From Mesorhizobium carmichaelinearum (GTDB taxonomy: Bacteria > Pseudomonadota > Alphaproteobacteria > Rhizobiales > Rhizobiaceae), in assembly GCF_900199455.1 (NCBI RefSeq), contig NZ_FZQR01000037.1, positions 1-41,238 of the forward strand: a stretch of DNA of 41,238 nt. The letters are read 5' to 3'. Positions within the stretch are counted from its first letter, which is position 1. Each line of letters opens with the position of its first letter. The translations under genes were made by a program, and so were the position numbers. The notes beneath the pieces were generated by a model. That model was not told the origin of the DNA, did not search any database, and worked only from the letters and a program-made list of their open reading frames with translations. This document shows, in pieces, positions 8,936 to 17,750 of the stretch.

Positions 8936-9207
8936 GATCGAGGGAAGCGGCCGATGCGGGCGCATTTCATCGTGCAATGACAAGTCGCTGGACCTGCGGC
9001 AACGCCATTGCATTGTAAGGGAAGCTCCGCCACTTCGAGCTCCCGATCGGCCAGGGGTGACTACCTGTTGGCAGAAGCGGAACAGACCTAAGGCCAAACG
9101 GAAAATCCCAAAAGCCGCGCCTAGTCGTACCTGCTTTGCCAGTCGGTATCCAGGGACGAATGCCTGTTGTTAGCACATCGTTGCGCTGCCGATAAAGGAC
9201 CATTGCG

Positions 9208-10458
9208 ATGAAATTCTCGGGCTTCCGTGTATTTGCCGAAGCGCTCAAGGGGAATACGGGCTGGCGCCCGCTTTGGCGCGATCCGGAGCCCAAATCAGAC
9301 TATGACTATGTGGTCGTCGGCGGAGGCGGTCACGGTTTAGCAACCGCCTACTATTTGGCCAAGGCGTTTGGGCAATCCCGGATCGCTGTGCTGGAGAAGG
9401 GCTGGTTCGGATCGGGGAATATCGGCCGCAACACGACCATTATTCGTTCGAATTACCTGCTTCCCGGCAATGAGCCATTCTACGAGTTTTCTATGAAGCT
9501 CTGGGAAGGATTGGAGCAGGAACTCAACTTCAACGCGATGGTCTCCCAGCGCGGAGTCATCAATCTCATCCACTCGGATTCGCAGCGCGATTCATTTCGA
9601 CGTCGAGCAAACGCAGTGATACTTGCTGGCGCCGACGCACGGTTGTTGAGTCGTGAAGAACTGCGCGCGATGGTTCCTTTCTTGAATTTCGACAATGCGC
9701 GCTTTCCGATTCGTGGCGGTTTGCTGCAGCCGCGCGGGGGTACGGCCCGTCATGATGGTGTCGCGTGGGGATACGCCCGAGGTGCAGATAGCCACGGCGT
9801 GGACCTGATCCAGAACTGCGAGGTGACAGGTTTCCGGATTTCTGATGGCAAGATCCGCGGTGTCGAGACCTCGCGTGGCTATATCAGTGCCGGCAAGGTC
9901 GGCGTGGCGGTGGCTGGCTCATCGGGCCGCGTCATGGCGATGGCGGGGATGCGGCTTCCAATGGAGAGCCATGTCTTGCAAGCCTACGTCTCGGAAGGCC
10001 TGAAGCCCGTACTTCCTGGCGTCATCACCTTCGGAGCGGGACACTTCTATATCAGCCAGTCGGACAAGGGCGGCCTCGTCTTCGGTGGCGATATCGATGG
10101 CTATAATTCCTACGCCCAGAGGGGCAACCTGCCTGTGGTCGAACATGCGGCCGAATGCGGTTTGGCGCTGATGCCAATGATAGGGCGTGCCCGCGTCCTG
10201 CGCATGTGGGGCGGCCTGATGGATATGTCGATGGATGGCTCACCGATCATCGACCGCACGAACGTCGAAGGTCTCTTTTTCAACGGCGGCTGGTGCATTG
10301 GTGGCTTCAAGGCGACGCCTGCCAGCGGCTATGCCTTCGCCCATTTGCTTGCCACCGGATCGCCACATCAGACTGCGCGCGCGTATCGGCTCGATCGGTT
10401 CTCACGCGGCTATGTAATTGATGAAACTGGCACTGGGGCACAGCCCAACCTGCATTGA
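9208..10458 (+). CDS. soxB: sarcosine oxidase beta subunit
   Basis: A 416-residue FAD/FMN flavoprotein, the catalytic subunit of heterotetrameric sarcosine oxidase. The enzyme oxidatively demethylates sarcosine, forming glycine, hydrogen peroxide and a one-carbon unit taken up by tetrahydrofolate. The FAD-binding motif VVGGGGHGLATAY (about residues 36-48) and the flavinylation histidine in GGTARHDGVAWG (H182) are present. The protein is full length and close to standard SoxB throughout. AAGGA precedes the ATG. It begins a four-gene unit with soxD, soxA and soxG. The operon sits among lysine genes, so an N-methylated amino acid other than sarcosine is possible. Confidence 0.92.
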   Translation: MKFSGFRVFAEALKGNTGWRPLWRDPEPKSDYDYVVVGGGGHGLATAYYLAKAFGQSRIAVLEKGWFGSGNIGRNTTIIRSNYLLPGNEPFYEFSMKLWEGLEQELNFNAMVSQRGVINLIHSDSQRDSFRRRANAVILAGADARLLSREELRAMVPFLNFDNARFPIRGGLLQPRGGTARHDGVAWGYARGADSHGVDLIQNCEVTGFRISDGKIRGVETSRGYISAGKVGVAVAGSSGRVMAMAGMRLPMESHVLQAYVSEGLKPVLPGVITFGAGHFYISQSDKGGLVFGGDIDGYNSYAQRGNLPVVEHAAECGLALMPMIGRARVLRMWGGLMDMSMDGSPIIDRTNVEGLFFNGGWCIGGFKATPASGYAFAHLLATGSPHQTARAYRLDRFSRGYVIDETGTGAQPNLH

Positions 10459-10468
10459 GGTCGACCGA

Positions 10469-10759
10469 ATGCTAATTCCTCATCCAATTCTGGGTTCGCG
10501 TGATGCGCGAGAATTTATTTATCTCGGTGATGTCCGGCTCCTTGACCGTCCCGACGCGACCAGGTCTGACGCGGAGCACTCTTTCTGCGACTACGTCTTC
10601 CTGCGCGACAATCCGGCGGGTGTACACCGCGAGCTGTGGTTCCATGAGCAGGGCGATCGGTCATGGCTGGTCGTGACGCGTAACACAACAACGCACGAAA
10701 TCCTCGGCGCTGAACTCGCACGCGATGTCGCGCTGGCGCGCAAAAGGAGCGCTCAATGA
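10469..10759 (+). CDS. soxD: sarcosine oxidase delta subunit
   Basis: A 96-residue small subunit. The start at 10469 gives the usual MLIPxP N-terminus; an in-frame ATG at 10418 would overlap soxB. In characterised enzymes this subunit binds zinc with Cys6, Cys9, His59 and Cys63. Here these positions read H5, L8, H59 and D63, so only the histidine remains and the zinc site appears lost. The rest follows the family (WLVVTRNTTTHEI). The last four bases overlap the soxA start (ATGA), indicating translational coupling. Confidence 0.88.
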   Translation: MLIPHPILGSRDAREFIYLGDVRLLDRPDATRSDAEHSFCDYVFLRDNPAGVHRELWFHEQGDRSWLVVTRNTTTHEILGAELARDVALARKRSAQ

Positions 10760-13692
10760 GCCGGCTGGCCGGCGGGCTGGTCGACCGCTCCCAAACCCTG
10801 AACTTTACCTTCGATGGCAAGCGATACCAAGGTCATCCAGGTGATACTCTTGCCTCGGCGCTCCTGGCCAACGGCGTGCGCATGATGGGTCGCAGCTTCA
10901 AATATCATCGTCCGCGCGGCGTGCTCTCGGCCGGCTCCGAGGAGCCGAACGCCTTGGTAGAGCTGCGCTCGGGCGCTCGTCAGGAGCCGAATACGCGTGC
11001 CACTGTTGCGGAGTTGTTCGAAGGGCTTGTGGCGCGAAGCCAGAACCGCTGGCCCTCACTCGGTTTCGATGCCTTAGCGGTTAATGATTTGCTGTCCCCA
11101 TTCTTCACGGCTGGCTTCTATTACAAGACCTTTATGTGGCCCAAAGCCTTCTGGGAAAAGCTTTACGAGCCTGCGATCCGGAAAGCCGCAGGCCTCGGAA
11201 GTCTGTCCATGCAGGCTGATCCCGATGCCTATGACAAGGGGTTCTTGCATTGCGACCTCCTTGTCATCGGCGGGGGCCCGGCCGGACTTGCGGCGGCACT
11301 GACAGCAGCGCGCTCAAGTGCACGCGTGATCCTGGCCGATGAAGATTTCCGTTTGGGTGGCAGACTCTTGGCCGAGACGGAAACGTTGGAGGAGGCGCCG
11401 GCTACCGACTGGATCTCCGCGTTGGAGGCTGAATTTGAGAGCCTGCCGAACGTTCGCGTCATGCGTCGCACCACCGTGTTCGGCGTATTTGATCACGGAA
11501 TCTACGGTGCCGTGGAACGGGTTAGCGATCATCTTGCGGAACCGGGCGACAAGGTCCGCCAGACGCTGTGGCGCGTTACCGCCAAACGCGCGATATTGGC
11601 GGCGGGTGCCACGGAACGACCCATTGCTTTTGCCGACAATGACCGTCCCGGGATCATGCTGGCGGGAGCAATGCGGACTTACGCTAATCGCTGGGCCGCA
11701 TGCCCGTCTAAGACGGTCGCGGTCTTCACCAACAACGACGATGGCCATCGCACTGCCCGTGACCTTGCCGCCAAGGGTGTCCATGTCGCGGCTGTTATCG
11801 ACGCGCGTCGCGAGGCCATAGCCTCCTGGGGCGATTATCGCGTGATTGCCGGTGGCATGGTGACCGGTTCGCGTGGGCGGCTGGGCCTGACAGCAATAGA
11901 GGTTTCCGCGAATGGCCGCCGCGAATGGTTCGAGTGTGGCGCGCTGGGTGTTTCGGGCGGCTGGAACCCGAATGTGCATCTGACCTCCCATCATTGCGGC
12001 CGGCCCGTTTGGAATGAAACGCTGCAGGCGTTCCTGCCGGGCGCTGATGGTCCAGCGGGATTGTTTGCAGCGGGTGCGGCGGCGGGTCATTTTTCGACTG
12101 CCCAGACACTCCGCTCCGGCGCCGAGGCGGCACAGCGCGCGCTGAACGAACTCGCGATTGTGGCAGCATTGCCCATTCTGCCGCAGCCGGAGGAGTCGGG
12201 ATACGGCGTCGCGCCCATTTTCCATGTACCGGGCAAAAAGCGCGCCTGGGTCGATTTCCAGAACGACGTGACGGTGAAGGACATCAAGATCGCTCATGCC
12301 GAGAACATGCGTGCGGTAGAGCATTTGAAACGCTATACAACGCTGGGCATGGCCACGGACCAGGGCAAAACCGCAAACGTCACGGGGCTCGCCGTAATGG
12401 CGGAACTGACCGGGAAATCGATCCCGGAAACCGGAACGACAATTTTCCGCCCGCCCTATACTCCAGTGACGATCTCGGTCCTGGGCGGCGGCGATACAGG
12501 GCCGCATTTCCGCCCGCGCCGCCTGACACCGACTCACTGTTGGGCTGAAGCCCAAGGTGCCGTTTTCGTTGAGACCGGCCAGTGGATGCGAGCCGAATAT
12601 TTCCCCCGTCAGGGCGAAACGCATTGGCGCCAAAGCGTTGACCGTGAGACCAAGGCAGTGCGCAGCGCTGTGGGCTTATGTGACGTATCGACCCTCGGCA
12701 AAGTGGACGTGCAAGGCGCCGACGCAGGCGAATTTTTAAACCGGCTCTATAGCAACGTGATAGACACGCTGAAGGTCGATCGTGTCCGCTATGGGCTAAT
12801 GCTGCGCGAAGACGGTTTTGCCTATGACGACGGCACTTGCGCTCGACTGGCCGAGGACCACTACGTGGTCACCACGACAACCGCTAACGCCGGGCTGGTC
12901 TACCGCAACATGGAGTTTGCGCGGCAATGTCTCTGGCCGGAGCTCGACGCGCAGATCATCTCCACGACGGACGCCTGGGCGCAGATCGCCGTCGCCGGAC
13001 CAAAATCGCGGGTCCTGCTTGACCGCATCGTGGACGGGTTCGACCTTTCGAACGACGCCTTCCCCTTTATGGCCTGCGCAGAACTGACCGTTTGCGGTGG
13101 GTTGCGCGCACGGCTTTTCCGGATCTCCTTCTCGGGCGAGCTCGCTTACGAACTCGCGGTGCCGGCCCGCTTCGGCCAAGCGCTGATGGAGCGGCTGATG
13201 GAAACGGGAGCCGATCTGGGAGTGATGCCCTACGGAGTTGAAGCGCTATCCGTGCTGCGCGTCGAAAAGGGCCACGTTGGTGGTTCCGAGCTGAATGGCC
13301 AGAGCACGGCCGCGATGCTCGGGTTGGGCAAGATGGTATCGCAGAAGAAGGACGCCATCGGCGCGGTCATGTCGCGACGTGAGGGACTAGCGGGCGATAT
13401 GCGCCGTCTTGTGGGTCTGCAGCCCGTCGAGCGTGCAGGCAAGGTTGTTGCCGGGTCACATCTCTTCACCAAGGGGGCACCGCAAAATCTCGATACTGAC
13501 CAAGGCTGGATCACATCGGCCTGCTACAGCCCGCATGTCGGGTCGATGATCGGGCTCGGCTTTCTGGAGAAGGGCGACCAACGCATAGGCGAGGTGATCG
13601 TCGCCGCTAACCCGGTCGAAGGCGAAAGCGAAAGCCTGCGCATCGTACCGGCACACTTCGTCGATCCAGAAGGAGCACGTCTGCGTGACTGA
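10756..13692 (+). CDS. soxA: sarcosine oxidase alpha subunit
   Basis: A 978-residue subunit with three visible parts. The first is an N-terminal 2Fe-2S-ferredoxin-like region without the cluster cysteines (residues 10-90). The second is an NAD-binding two-dinucleotide fold with VIGGGPAGLAAAL near residue 170. The third is a GcvT-like tetrahydrofolate-binding domain from about residue 590 to the end. In the complex this subunit binds NAD and folate and captures the one-carbon product as methylene-THF. Its length is normal for the family. It overlaps soxD by four bases and soxG by eight, so the operon is tightly packed. Confidence 0.93.
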   Translation: MSRLAGGLVDRSQTLNFTFDGKRYQGHPGDTLASALLANGVRMMGRSFKYHRPRGVLSAGSEEPNALVELRSGARQEPNTRATVAELFEGLVARSQNRWPSLGFDALAVNDLLSPFFTAGFYYKTFMWPKAFWEKLYEPAIRKAAGLGSLSMQADPDAYDKGFLHCDLLVIGGGPAGLAAALTAARSSARVILADEDFRLGGRLLAETETLEEAPATDWISALEAEFESLPNVRVMRRTTVFGVFDHGIYGAVERVSDHLAEPGDKVRQTLWRVTAKRAILAAGATERPIAFADNDRPGIMLAGAMRTYANRWAACPSKTVAVFTNNDDGHRTARDLAAKGVHVAAVIDARREAIASWGDYRVIAGGMVTGSRGRLGLTAIEVSANGRREWFECGALGVSGGWNPNVHLTSHHCGRPVWNETLQAFLPGADGPAGLFAAGAAAGHFSTAQTLRSGAEAAQRALNELAIVAALPILPQPEESGYGVAPIFHVPGKKRAWVDFQNDVTVKDIKIAHAENMRAVEHLKRYTTLGMATDQGKTANVTGLAVMAELTGKSIPETGTTIFRPPYTPVTISVLGGGDTGPHFRPRRLTPTHCWAEAQGAVFVETGQWMRAEYFPRQGETHWRQSVDRETKAVRSAVGLCDVSTLGKVDVQGADAGEFLNRLYSNVIDTLKVDRVRYGLMLREDGFAYDDGTCARLAEDHYVVTTTTANAGLVYRNMEFARQCLWPELDAQIISTTDAWAQIAVAGPKSRVLLDRIVDGFDLSNDAFPFMACAELTVCGGLRARLFRISFSGELAYELAVPARFGQALMERLMETGADLGVMPYGVEALSVLRVEKGHVGGSELNGQSTAAMLGLGKMVSQKKDAIGAVMSRREGLAGDMRRLVGLQPVERAGKVVAGSHLFTKGAPQNLDTDQGWITSACYSPHVGSMIGLGFLEKGDQRIGEVIVAANPVEGESESLRIVPAHFVDPEGARLRD

Positions 13693-14266
13693 CCTTAACG
13701 CCTTCACGGCGCTCGCCGCCGCGCAACCCCGCCGAGCAGCCTTTGCGGCTCTGGACATCCGGGAGACCCCGGAACTGGCCCTTGCCTCTCTGGCGCGTCG
13801 ACGCGGTTCGACAAAGCCAGCGCCCTTCGCCCTTCATCTTCCCGAGCCGGGCCGCTGGGTGGCAGGGCAGGGCGTGGCCGCCTTCTGGGTTAGCCCGGAT
13901 CAATGGATGATCGAAGCCGAGGGCCGTGCCGAGGAGAATTTCGCGGCCGATCTGAAGCAGGCCTCGCCCGATTGTACGGTAACCGAGCAGACCGATGGCT
14001 GGACCGTGTTCGAGATTGTTTCGCGGTCGGGCGCTGCGCCTATCGAGGCGTTGTTGTCGAAGCTGGTCAACATTGATGTCGCCAATTTTGGTCCGGGCAG
14101 CGCGACGCGAACCGGCCTTGAGGATATAAGCTGTTTCGTGATCCGCCGGAGCAAAACTCACGTCGCAGTGCTGGGGGCGCGCTCTTTCGCCGGATCGCTC
14201 TGGCACGCGCTAGAAACGGCGGCGCAGCGTGTGAGAGAGAATGCGACGTCCTCCTCCAATCCTTGA
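13685..14266 (+). CDS. soxG: sarcosine oxidase gamma subunit
   Basis: A 193-residue SoxG-family subunit related to the GcvT fold. The GTG start at 13685 overlaps the end of soxA. Family features include GRWVAGQGVAAFWVSPDQW and a C-terminal GARSFAGSLWHALE. It has no separate catalytic role known and is needed for the assembled heterotetramer. It ends the soxBDAG unit; a short hairpin starts at its stop codon. Confidence 0.9.
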   Translation: MTDLNAFTALAAAQPRRAAFAALDIRETPELALASLARRRGSTKPAPFALHLPEPGRWVAGQGVAAFWVSPDQWMIEAEGRAEENFAADLKQASPDCTVTEQTDGWTVFEIVSRSGAAPIEALLSKLVNIDVANFGPGSATRTGLEDISCFVIRRSKTHVAVLGARSFAGSLWHALETAAQRVRENATSSSNP

Positions 14267-14283
14267 CCGAAAGAGGTTCGGTC
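14265..14283. terminator. hairpin at the end of soxBDAG
   Basis: GACCGAA, a 5-nt loop, TTCGGTC: a perfect 7-bp stem that starts inside the soxG stop codon. No T-run follows, so it may be a weak terminator or a processing stem that separates the sox genes from the downstream aminomutase unit. Confidence 0.4.
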
Positions 14284-14559
14284 GCAGCCCCACCTAGACA
14301 ACTTTCACAGGGCGATTCAAGAAAGACCTGCGATTGAGCGCGAGTTGCTTCCTAGGTCTGCGCAGTGACCGACACCGGCTTTGCCCCAGCTTTTCGGGTA
14401 AGCGTCCTCATGATCAGGAGTCATGGACTGGTGAGCAAAATGCGTTTGTAAGTCAAGACATAACAACCAACAATGAATAATGAAATCAGGATGTTGGCCG
14501 GATCGTGACGCAACGACTATCCGCGACGCCTCGAATGTTGCAACCTGGAGGTTCGTGCT

Positions 14560-15990
14560 GTGAACAGCATCGAAAAATACCAGCCATCGCCGCGCGAGCA
14601 GGCGTTTCTGGGCAAAGTGGTCAATGGCAAGTACGACCGGCAGATCATCACCGGCATAGCTAAGTTCGCCACCGGTGACGTGTCCCAGGACATGCAGGGA
14701 TTCTATTCACAAGAAGAGCTGGACCGAATCCTTGAGCTGAAAGGCACGCCGAGAGATTTGGAAGCCCGGATGCCGATCAAGATCACGCGGCACTATTATG
14801 AGCAGGCGCAGTACAGCCGACCGATGCAGACGCTGGTGAAAGCCAGTCCGAAAGAAACCTACGATCTCGACGGTGCCGAAGATCCGGGCAAACAAATGAC
14901 CTACAGCCCGCGCGAAGGGCTGATCCATAAATATGAGCTTGGCCTGCTCTATGTGGCCTCCACCTGCTCCGCCCACTGCCGCTTCTGCTATCGCGAGGAA
15001 CTGATCGGCCGCAAAGAGATCACCCGCGAGGATGGGACAGTTGCTCCTAAAGGCTTGGCGCAGCTCGGCGAGATCGTCGAATACATTGGCGAGCACAACA
15101 GGGCGGTGGCCGCGAATGGCGGTCGCCATCCAGAGACGGGCCGCGAGAAGCTTCGCGAGATCCTGATGTCAGGCGGCGATCCCATGGTTCTGGGAAACAA
15201 AAACATTGCTGCATGGCTGGCAGGGCTCGCGGAAGCCGGAGTCGAGAATATCCGCATCGGAACCAAGGAGCTGGCGTTTCACCCGCAGCGCTTCGACCAA
15301 ACCTTCTTTGATATGCTGGACGCTTTCCACGAGGCCTACCCGGAAGTCAGCTTGCGGATGATGGTGCACTTCAACCATCCTGACGAGTTTCTCCGCAAGA
15401 CACCGGATGGCGGCTACCTCGACAATCATGGCGGTGGGCTGCAGTGGATTCCCGAAACGCGGGTTGCGGTCAAGGAACTTGCTCGGCGTGAGTGGATTAC
15501 GATCCACAATCAGTCTCCGATCATTCGCGATATCAACGACGATGCCGAAGCGCTGCGGATCATGCAGCGCGAGATGCTACGAAACGGCATCAACAATCAC
15601 TATTTCTTCTGCGGTCGCGACATAGTCGGGCACAAGGCATTCAATGTGCCAATCGAGCGGGCATGGCAGATTTTGAACGAGTCGCAGAAGGGCCTATCCG
15701 GCGTCGAGGCCCATGCGCGGCTTTCGATCACTCATTACAAGGGCAAGACCGAGGTGGCGGCCGTTACCAACGAGCCGGTACCTGGTGTCCCTGGCGGTGA
15801 CAAAGGCGTGGTGATCTTCAAGCTGTTACGTTCGGCCGCTGATGCACGCGACCGGTGCAAGGTCACCATCGTTGGCCGAAATCCGGAGGCAATCTGGTTC
15901 AGCGGCTATGATGATCGCGTCATCTTCGACGAGGCTGGTCTCTATTCCATGTATGGGATCAATCCCGCATTCCTGCAGGCCGCGGAGTAA
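14560..15990 (+). CDS. KamA-family radical SAM 2,3-aminomutase, probably acting on an acidic amino acid
   Basis: A 476-residue PLP-dependent radical SAM enzyme. The cluster motif CSAHCRFC gives C136, C140 and C143. The PLP lysine is K396 in YKGKTEV, aligned by eye to GGGGK in clostridial lysine 2,3-aminomutase. Family chemistry shifts an alpha-amino group to the beta carbon. In lysine 2,3-aminomutase, Asp293 and Asp330 hold the substrate side-chain ammonium. In my ungapped alignment around the F-x-x-P motif Asp293 is replaced by R353, and Asp330 falls on a non-acidic residue near S389-I390. A basic residue here is what glutamate 2,3-aminomutase uses. A dicarboxylic substrate (glutamate or 2-aminoadipate) therefore fits better than lysine. 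GTG start with GGAGG 8 nt before it. First gene of a six-gene run with ferredoxin, aminotransferase, CoA-transferase and thiolase. Confidence 0.85.
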   Translation: MNSIEKYQPSPREQAFLGKVVNGKYDRQIITGIAKFATGDVSQDMQGFYSQEELDRILELKGTPRDLEARMPIKITRHYYEQAQYSRPMQTLVKASPKETYDLDGAEDPGKQMTYSPREGLIHKYELGLLYVASTCSAHCRFCYREELIGRKEITREDGTVAPKGLAQLGEIVEYIGEHNRAVAANGGRHPETGREKLREILMSGGDPMVLGNKNIAAWLAGLAEAGVENIRIGTKELAFHPQRFDQTFFDMLDAFHEAYPEVSLRMMVHFNHPDEFLRKTPDGGYLDNHGGGLQWIPETRVAVKELARREWITIHNQSPIIRDINDDAEALRIMQREMLRNGINNHYFFCGRDIVGHKAFNVPIERAWQILNESQKGLSGVEAHARLSITHYKGKTEVAAVTNEPVPGVPGGDKGVVIFKLLRSAADARDRCKVTIVGRNPEAIWFSGYDDRVIFDEAGLYSMYGINPAFLQAAE

Positions 15991-16040
15991 GGGCGGAGAC
16001 CACCAGGATACCGCCATTTTCAACGATATGGGAGCTGGAC

Positions 16041-16364
16041 GTGACCTATGTCGTCACCGAGAACTGCATCAAGTGTAAATTTACCGATTGCGTCGATGTG
16101 TGCCCGGTCGATTGCTTTTACGAGGGGCCGAACTTTCTCGTCATTCACCCCGAGGAGTGCATTGATTGCGATGCCTGTAAACCGGTGTGTCCGGCAAACG
16201 CGATCTATCGGGATACAGACCTGCCGGCAAATATGAGGCACTTTTTGGAGCTCAACGAAGAGCTTTCCCGATTGTGGCCCAGCATAACTGATTCCAAAGA
16301 ACCACTTCCCGACGCAGCGGCGTGGGATGGAGTGCAAGGCAAGTTCAGCCATTTGGACCGCTAG
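16041..16364 (+). CDS. fdxA: 7Fe ferredoxin (FdxA type)
   Basis: A 107-residue soluble ferredoxin with the Azotobacter FdI-type pattern: CIKCKFTDCVDVCPVDC, then CIDCDACKPVCP. These bind one [3Fe-4S] and one [4Fe-4S] cluster. The length and the C-terminal tail are normal. GTG start preceded by GGGAG. It lies 50 bp after the radical SAM gene and 12 bp before the aminotransferase, which suggests it delivers the electron needed to cleave S-adenosylmethionine in the aminomutase. That role is inferred from position. Confidence 0.92.
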   Translation: MTYVVTENCIKCKFTDCVDVCPVDCFYEGPNFLVIHPEECIDCDACKPVCPANAIYRDTDLPANMRHFLELNEELSRLWPSITDSKEPLPDAAAWDGVQGKFSHLDR

Positions 16365-16376
16365 CTGCTATCGGAG

Positions 16377-17711
16377 ATGCGCGTGGACGCGAATTTGCAT
16401 ATGGAAACGTCGAAAAGTGCAGCTCTGTTCGAGCGCGCCAAATCGGTTTTGCCTGGCGGATGCAGCCGAAACACTATCCTGCGCAAGCCGCATCCGATCT
16501 ACGCTGAGCGAGGGCAAGGGTGCTACGTCTATGATGTCGAGGGCGTCCGTCGCACCGACTTTGCGAATAATATTGCCTCGCTGATTCACGGGCATGCACA
16601 CCCGGCGATCGTTGCTGCTGTCAGCCTGCAGTTGGCGAAAGGAACCGCTTTTACCCTCGGCACCGAAGCCGAGATCGATTATGCCGAGTATATTCGCAGC
16701 CGCAATCCTGCCTTTGAGAGGATCCGTTTCGTCAATTCGGGAACCGAGGCGGTAATGGCGAGCCTCAAAGCTGCGCGGGCATTCACCCGGCGGCCGAAGA
16801 TCGCAAAGGTCGAAGGAGCATATCACGGCCTCTATGATTACGCCGAGGCAAGCCAGACAGCCAAGCCGGACAATTGGGGGCAGGCGGAGCGACCGTCAAG
16901 CGTCGCGGTGTCGCGCGGAACGCCTCAGCGCCTACTAGACGATGTTGTCGTGATCCCGTTCAACGACGTCCAACGTGCGCTCGAGATACTCGACGAACAC
17001 CGCGACCAATTGGCGTGCGTGCTCGTCGATGTGCTTCCTCATCGTATAGGCCTAATACCGGCGGCAGAAGCGTTCATTCAAGCGCTGAGGCGCTGGACCG
17101 AACAGAATGGGGCGCTCCTCGTCTTCGACGAAGTAATCACGTTCCGGTGCAAATTTGGAGGCGCGCAGCAATGGTATGATGTTCAGCCGGACATCACCGC
17201 CTTGGGCAAGATGATAGGAGGTGGGTTTCCCGTCGGAGGCATCGCTGGACGCGCGGAGGTGATGGAGGTCTTGAACCCCCTAAACGGCCCGGCGCCTTTT
17301 CCGCTTTCCGGCACTTTCTCGGCAAACCCAATTACGATGATTGCCGGCCACACGGCGATGAAGTTGTACGATCGGGAGGTTGTCGACAGGCTCAATGCAC
17401 TTGGCGACCGCGCGCGTGGCTCAATCGGCGAAGCGATCAAGATCGCCGGCGTGCCTGCCTGTGTTACCGGCCGAGGCTCGATGTTTCGAATCCACCTGTC
17501 CGCGCACGCGCCTGACAACTACCGGCAGGCTTATCTCTCGCCGGAGAAAGCTGCACTTCTCGCGGCATTCGTCGGGCATCTGTTCGACGGTGGCCTCCTC
17601 ATGGTGGAAACGGGCACCGGTTTCCTGTCCACGGCGATGTCTGGGCAGGACATAGATGACATGGCCGCTGTGGTCCTCACGGCCCTTCGCAAGATGAAGC
17701 GTTATCTGTAG
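16377..17711 (+). CDS. class III aminotransferase (glutamate-1-semialdehyde aminomutase-like)
   Basis: A 444-residue PLP enzyme of the class III (omega/beta) aminotransferase group. Visible motifs are NSGTEA (residues 120-125, phosphate binding), FDEVITFR (D251, pyridine nitrogen) and the PLP lysine K278 in ALGKMIGGG. The nearest family by look is HemL. A heme role is unlikely here, because the gene sits in a catabolic-looking operon. Class III enzymes often act on beta- and omega-amino groups, which suits removal of a 3-amino group made by the upstream aminomutase. The start is uncertain: ATG 16377 has GGAG directly against it, and ATG 16401 is an alternative. Substrate is inferred from neighbours. 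Confidence 0.85.
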   Translation: MRVDANLHMETSKSAALFERAKSVLPGGCSRNTILRKPHPIYAERGQGCYVYDVEGVRRTDFANNIASLIHGHAHPAIVAAVSLQLAKGTAFTLGTEAEIDYAEYIRSRNPAFERIRFVNSGTEAVMASLKAARAFTRRPKIAKVEGAYHGLYDYAEASQTAKPDNWGQAERPSSVAVSRGTPQRLLDDVVVIPFNDVQRALEILDEHRDQLACVLVDVLPHRIGLIPAAEAFIQALRRWTEQNGALLVFDEVITFRCKFGGAQQWYDVQPDITALGKMIGGGFPVGGIAGRAEVMEVLNPLNGPAPFPLSGTFSANPITMIAGHTAMKLYDREVVDRLNALGDRARGSIGEAIKIAGVPACVTGRGSMFRIHLSAHAPDNYRQAYLSPEKAALLAAFVGHLFDGGLLMVETGTGFLSTAMSGQDIDDMAAVVLTALRKMKRYL

Positions 17712-17750
17712 CTGCGCGCAGCGAGCAAGTGAAACCTGGAGCCCACAATC

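Noticed and set aside
11314..12633. A 439-codon minus-strand frame opposite soxA
   Set aside because: It lies wholly inside soxA, whose product is a full-length, well-conserved family member; long antisense frames are common in GC-rich DNA.
14560..15990. Naming the radical SAM gene as lysine 2,3-aminomutase (kamA)
   Set aside because: The ammonium-binding aspartates of lysine aminomutase do not appear to be conserved, so only the family name is used.
16377..17711. Calling the class III aminotransferase hemL (heme synthesis)
   Set aside because: Alphaproteobacteria make 5-aminolevulinate by HemA from glycine and succinyl-CoA, and the gene sits in a catabolic-looking operon.
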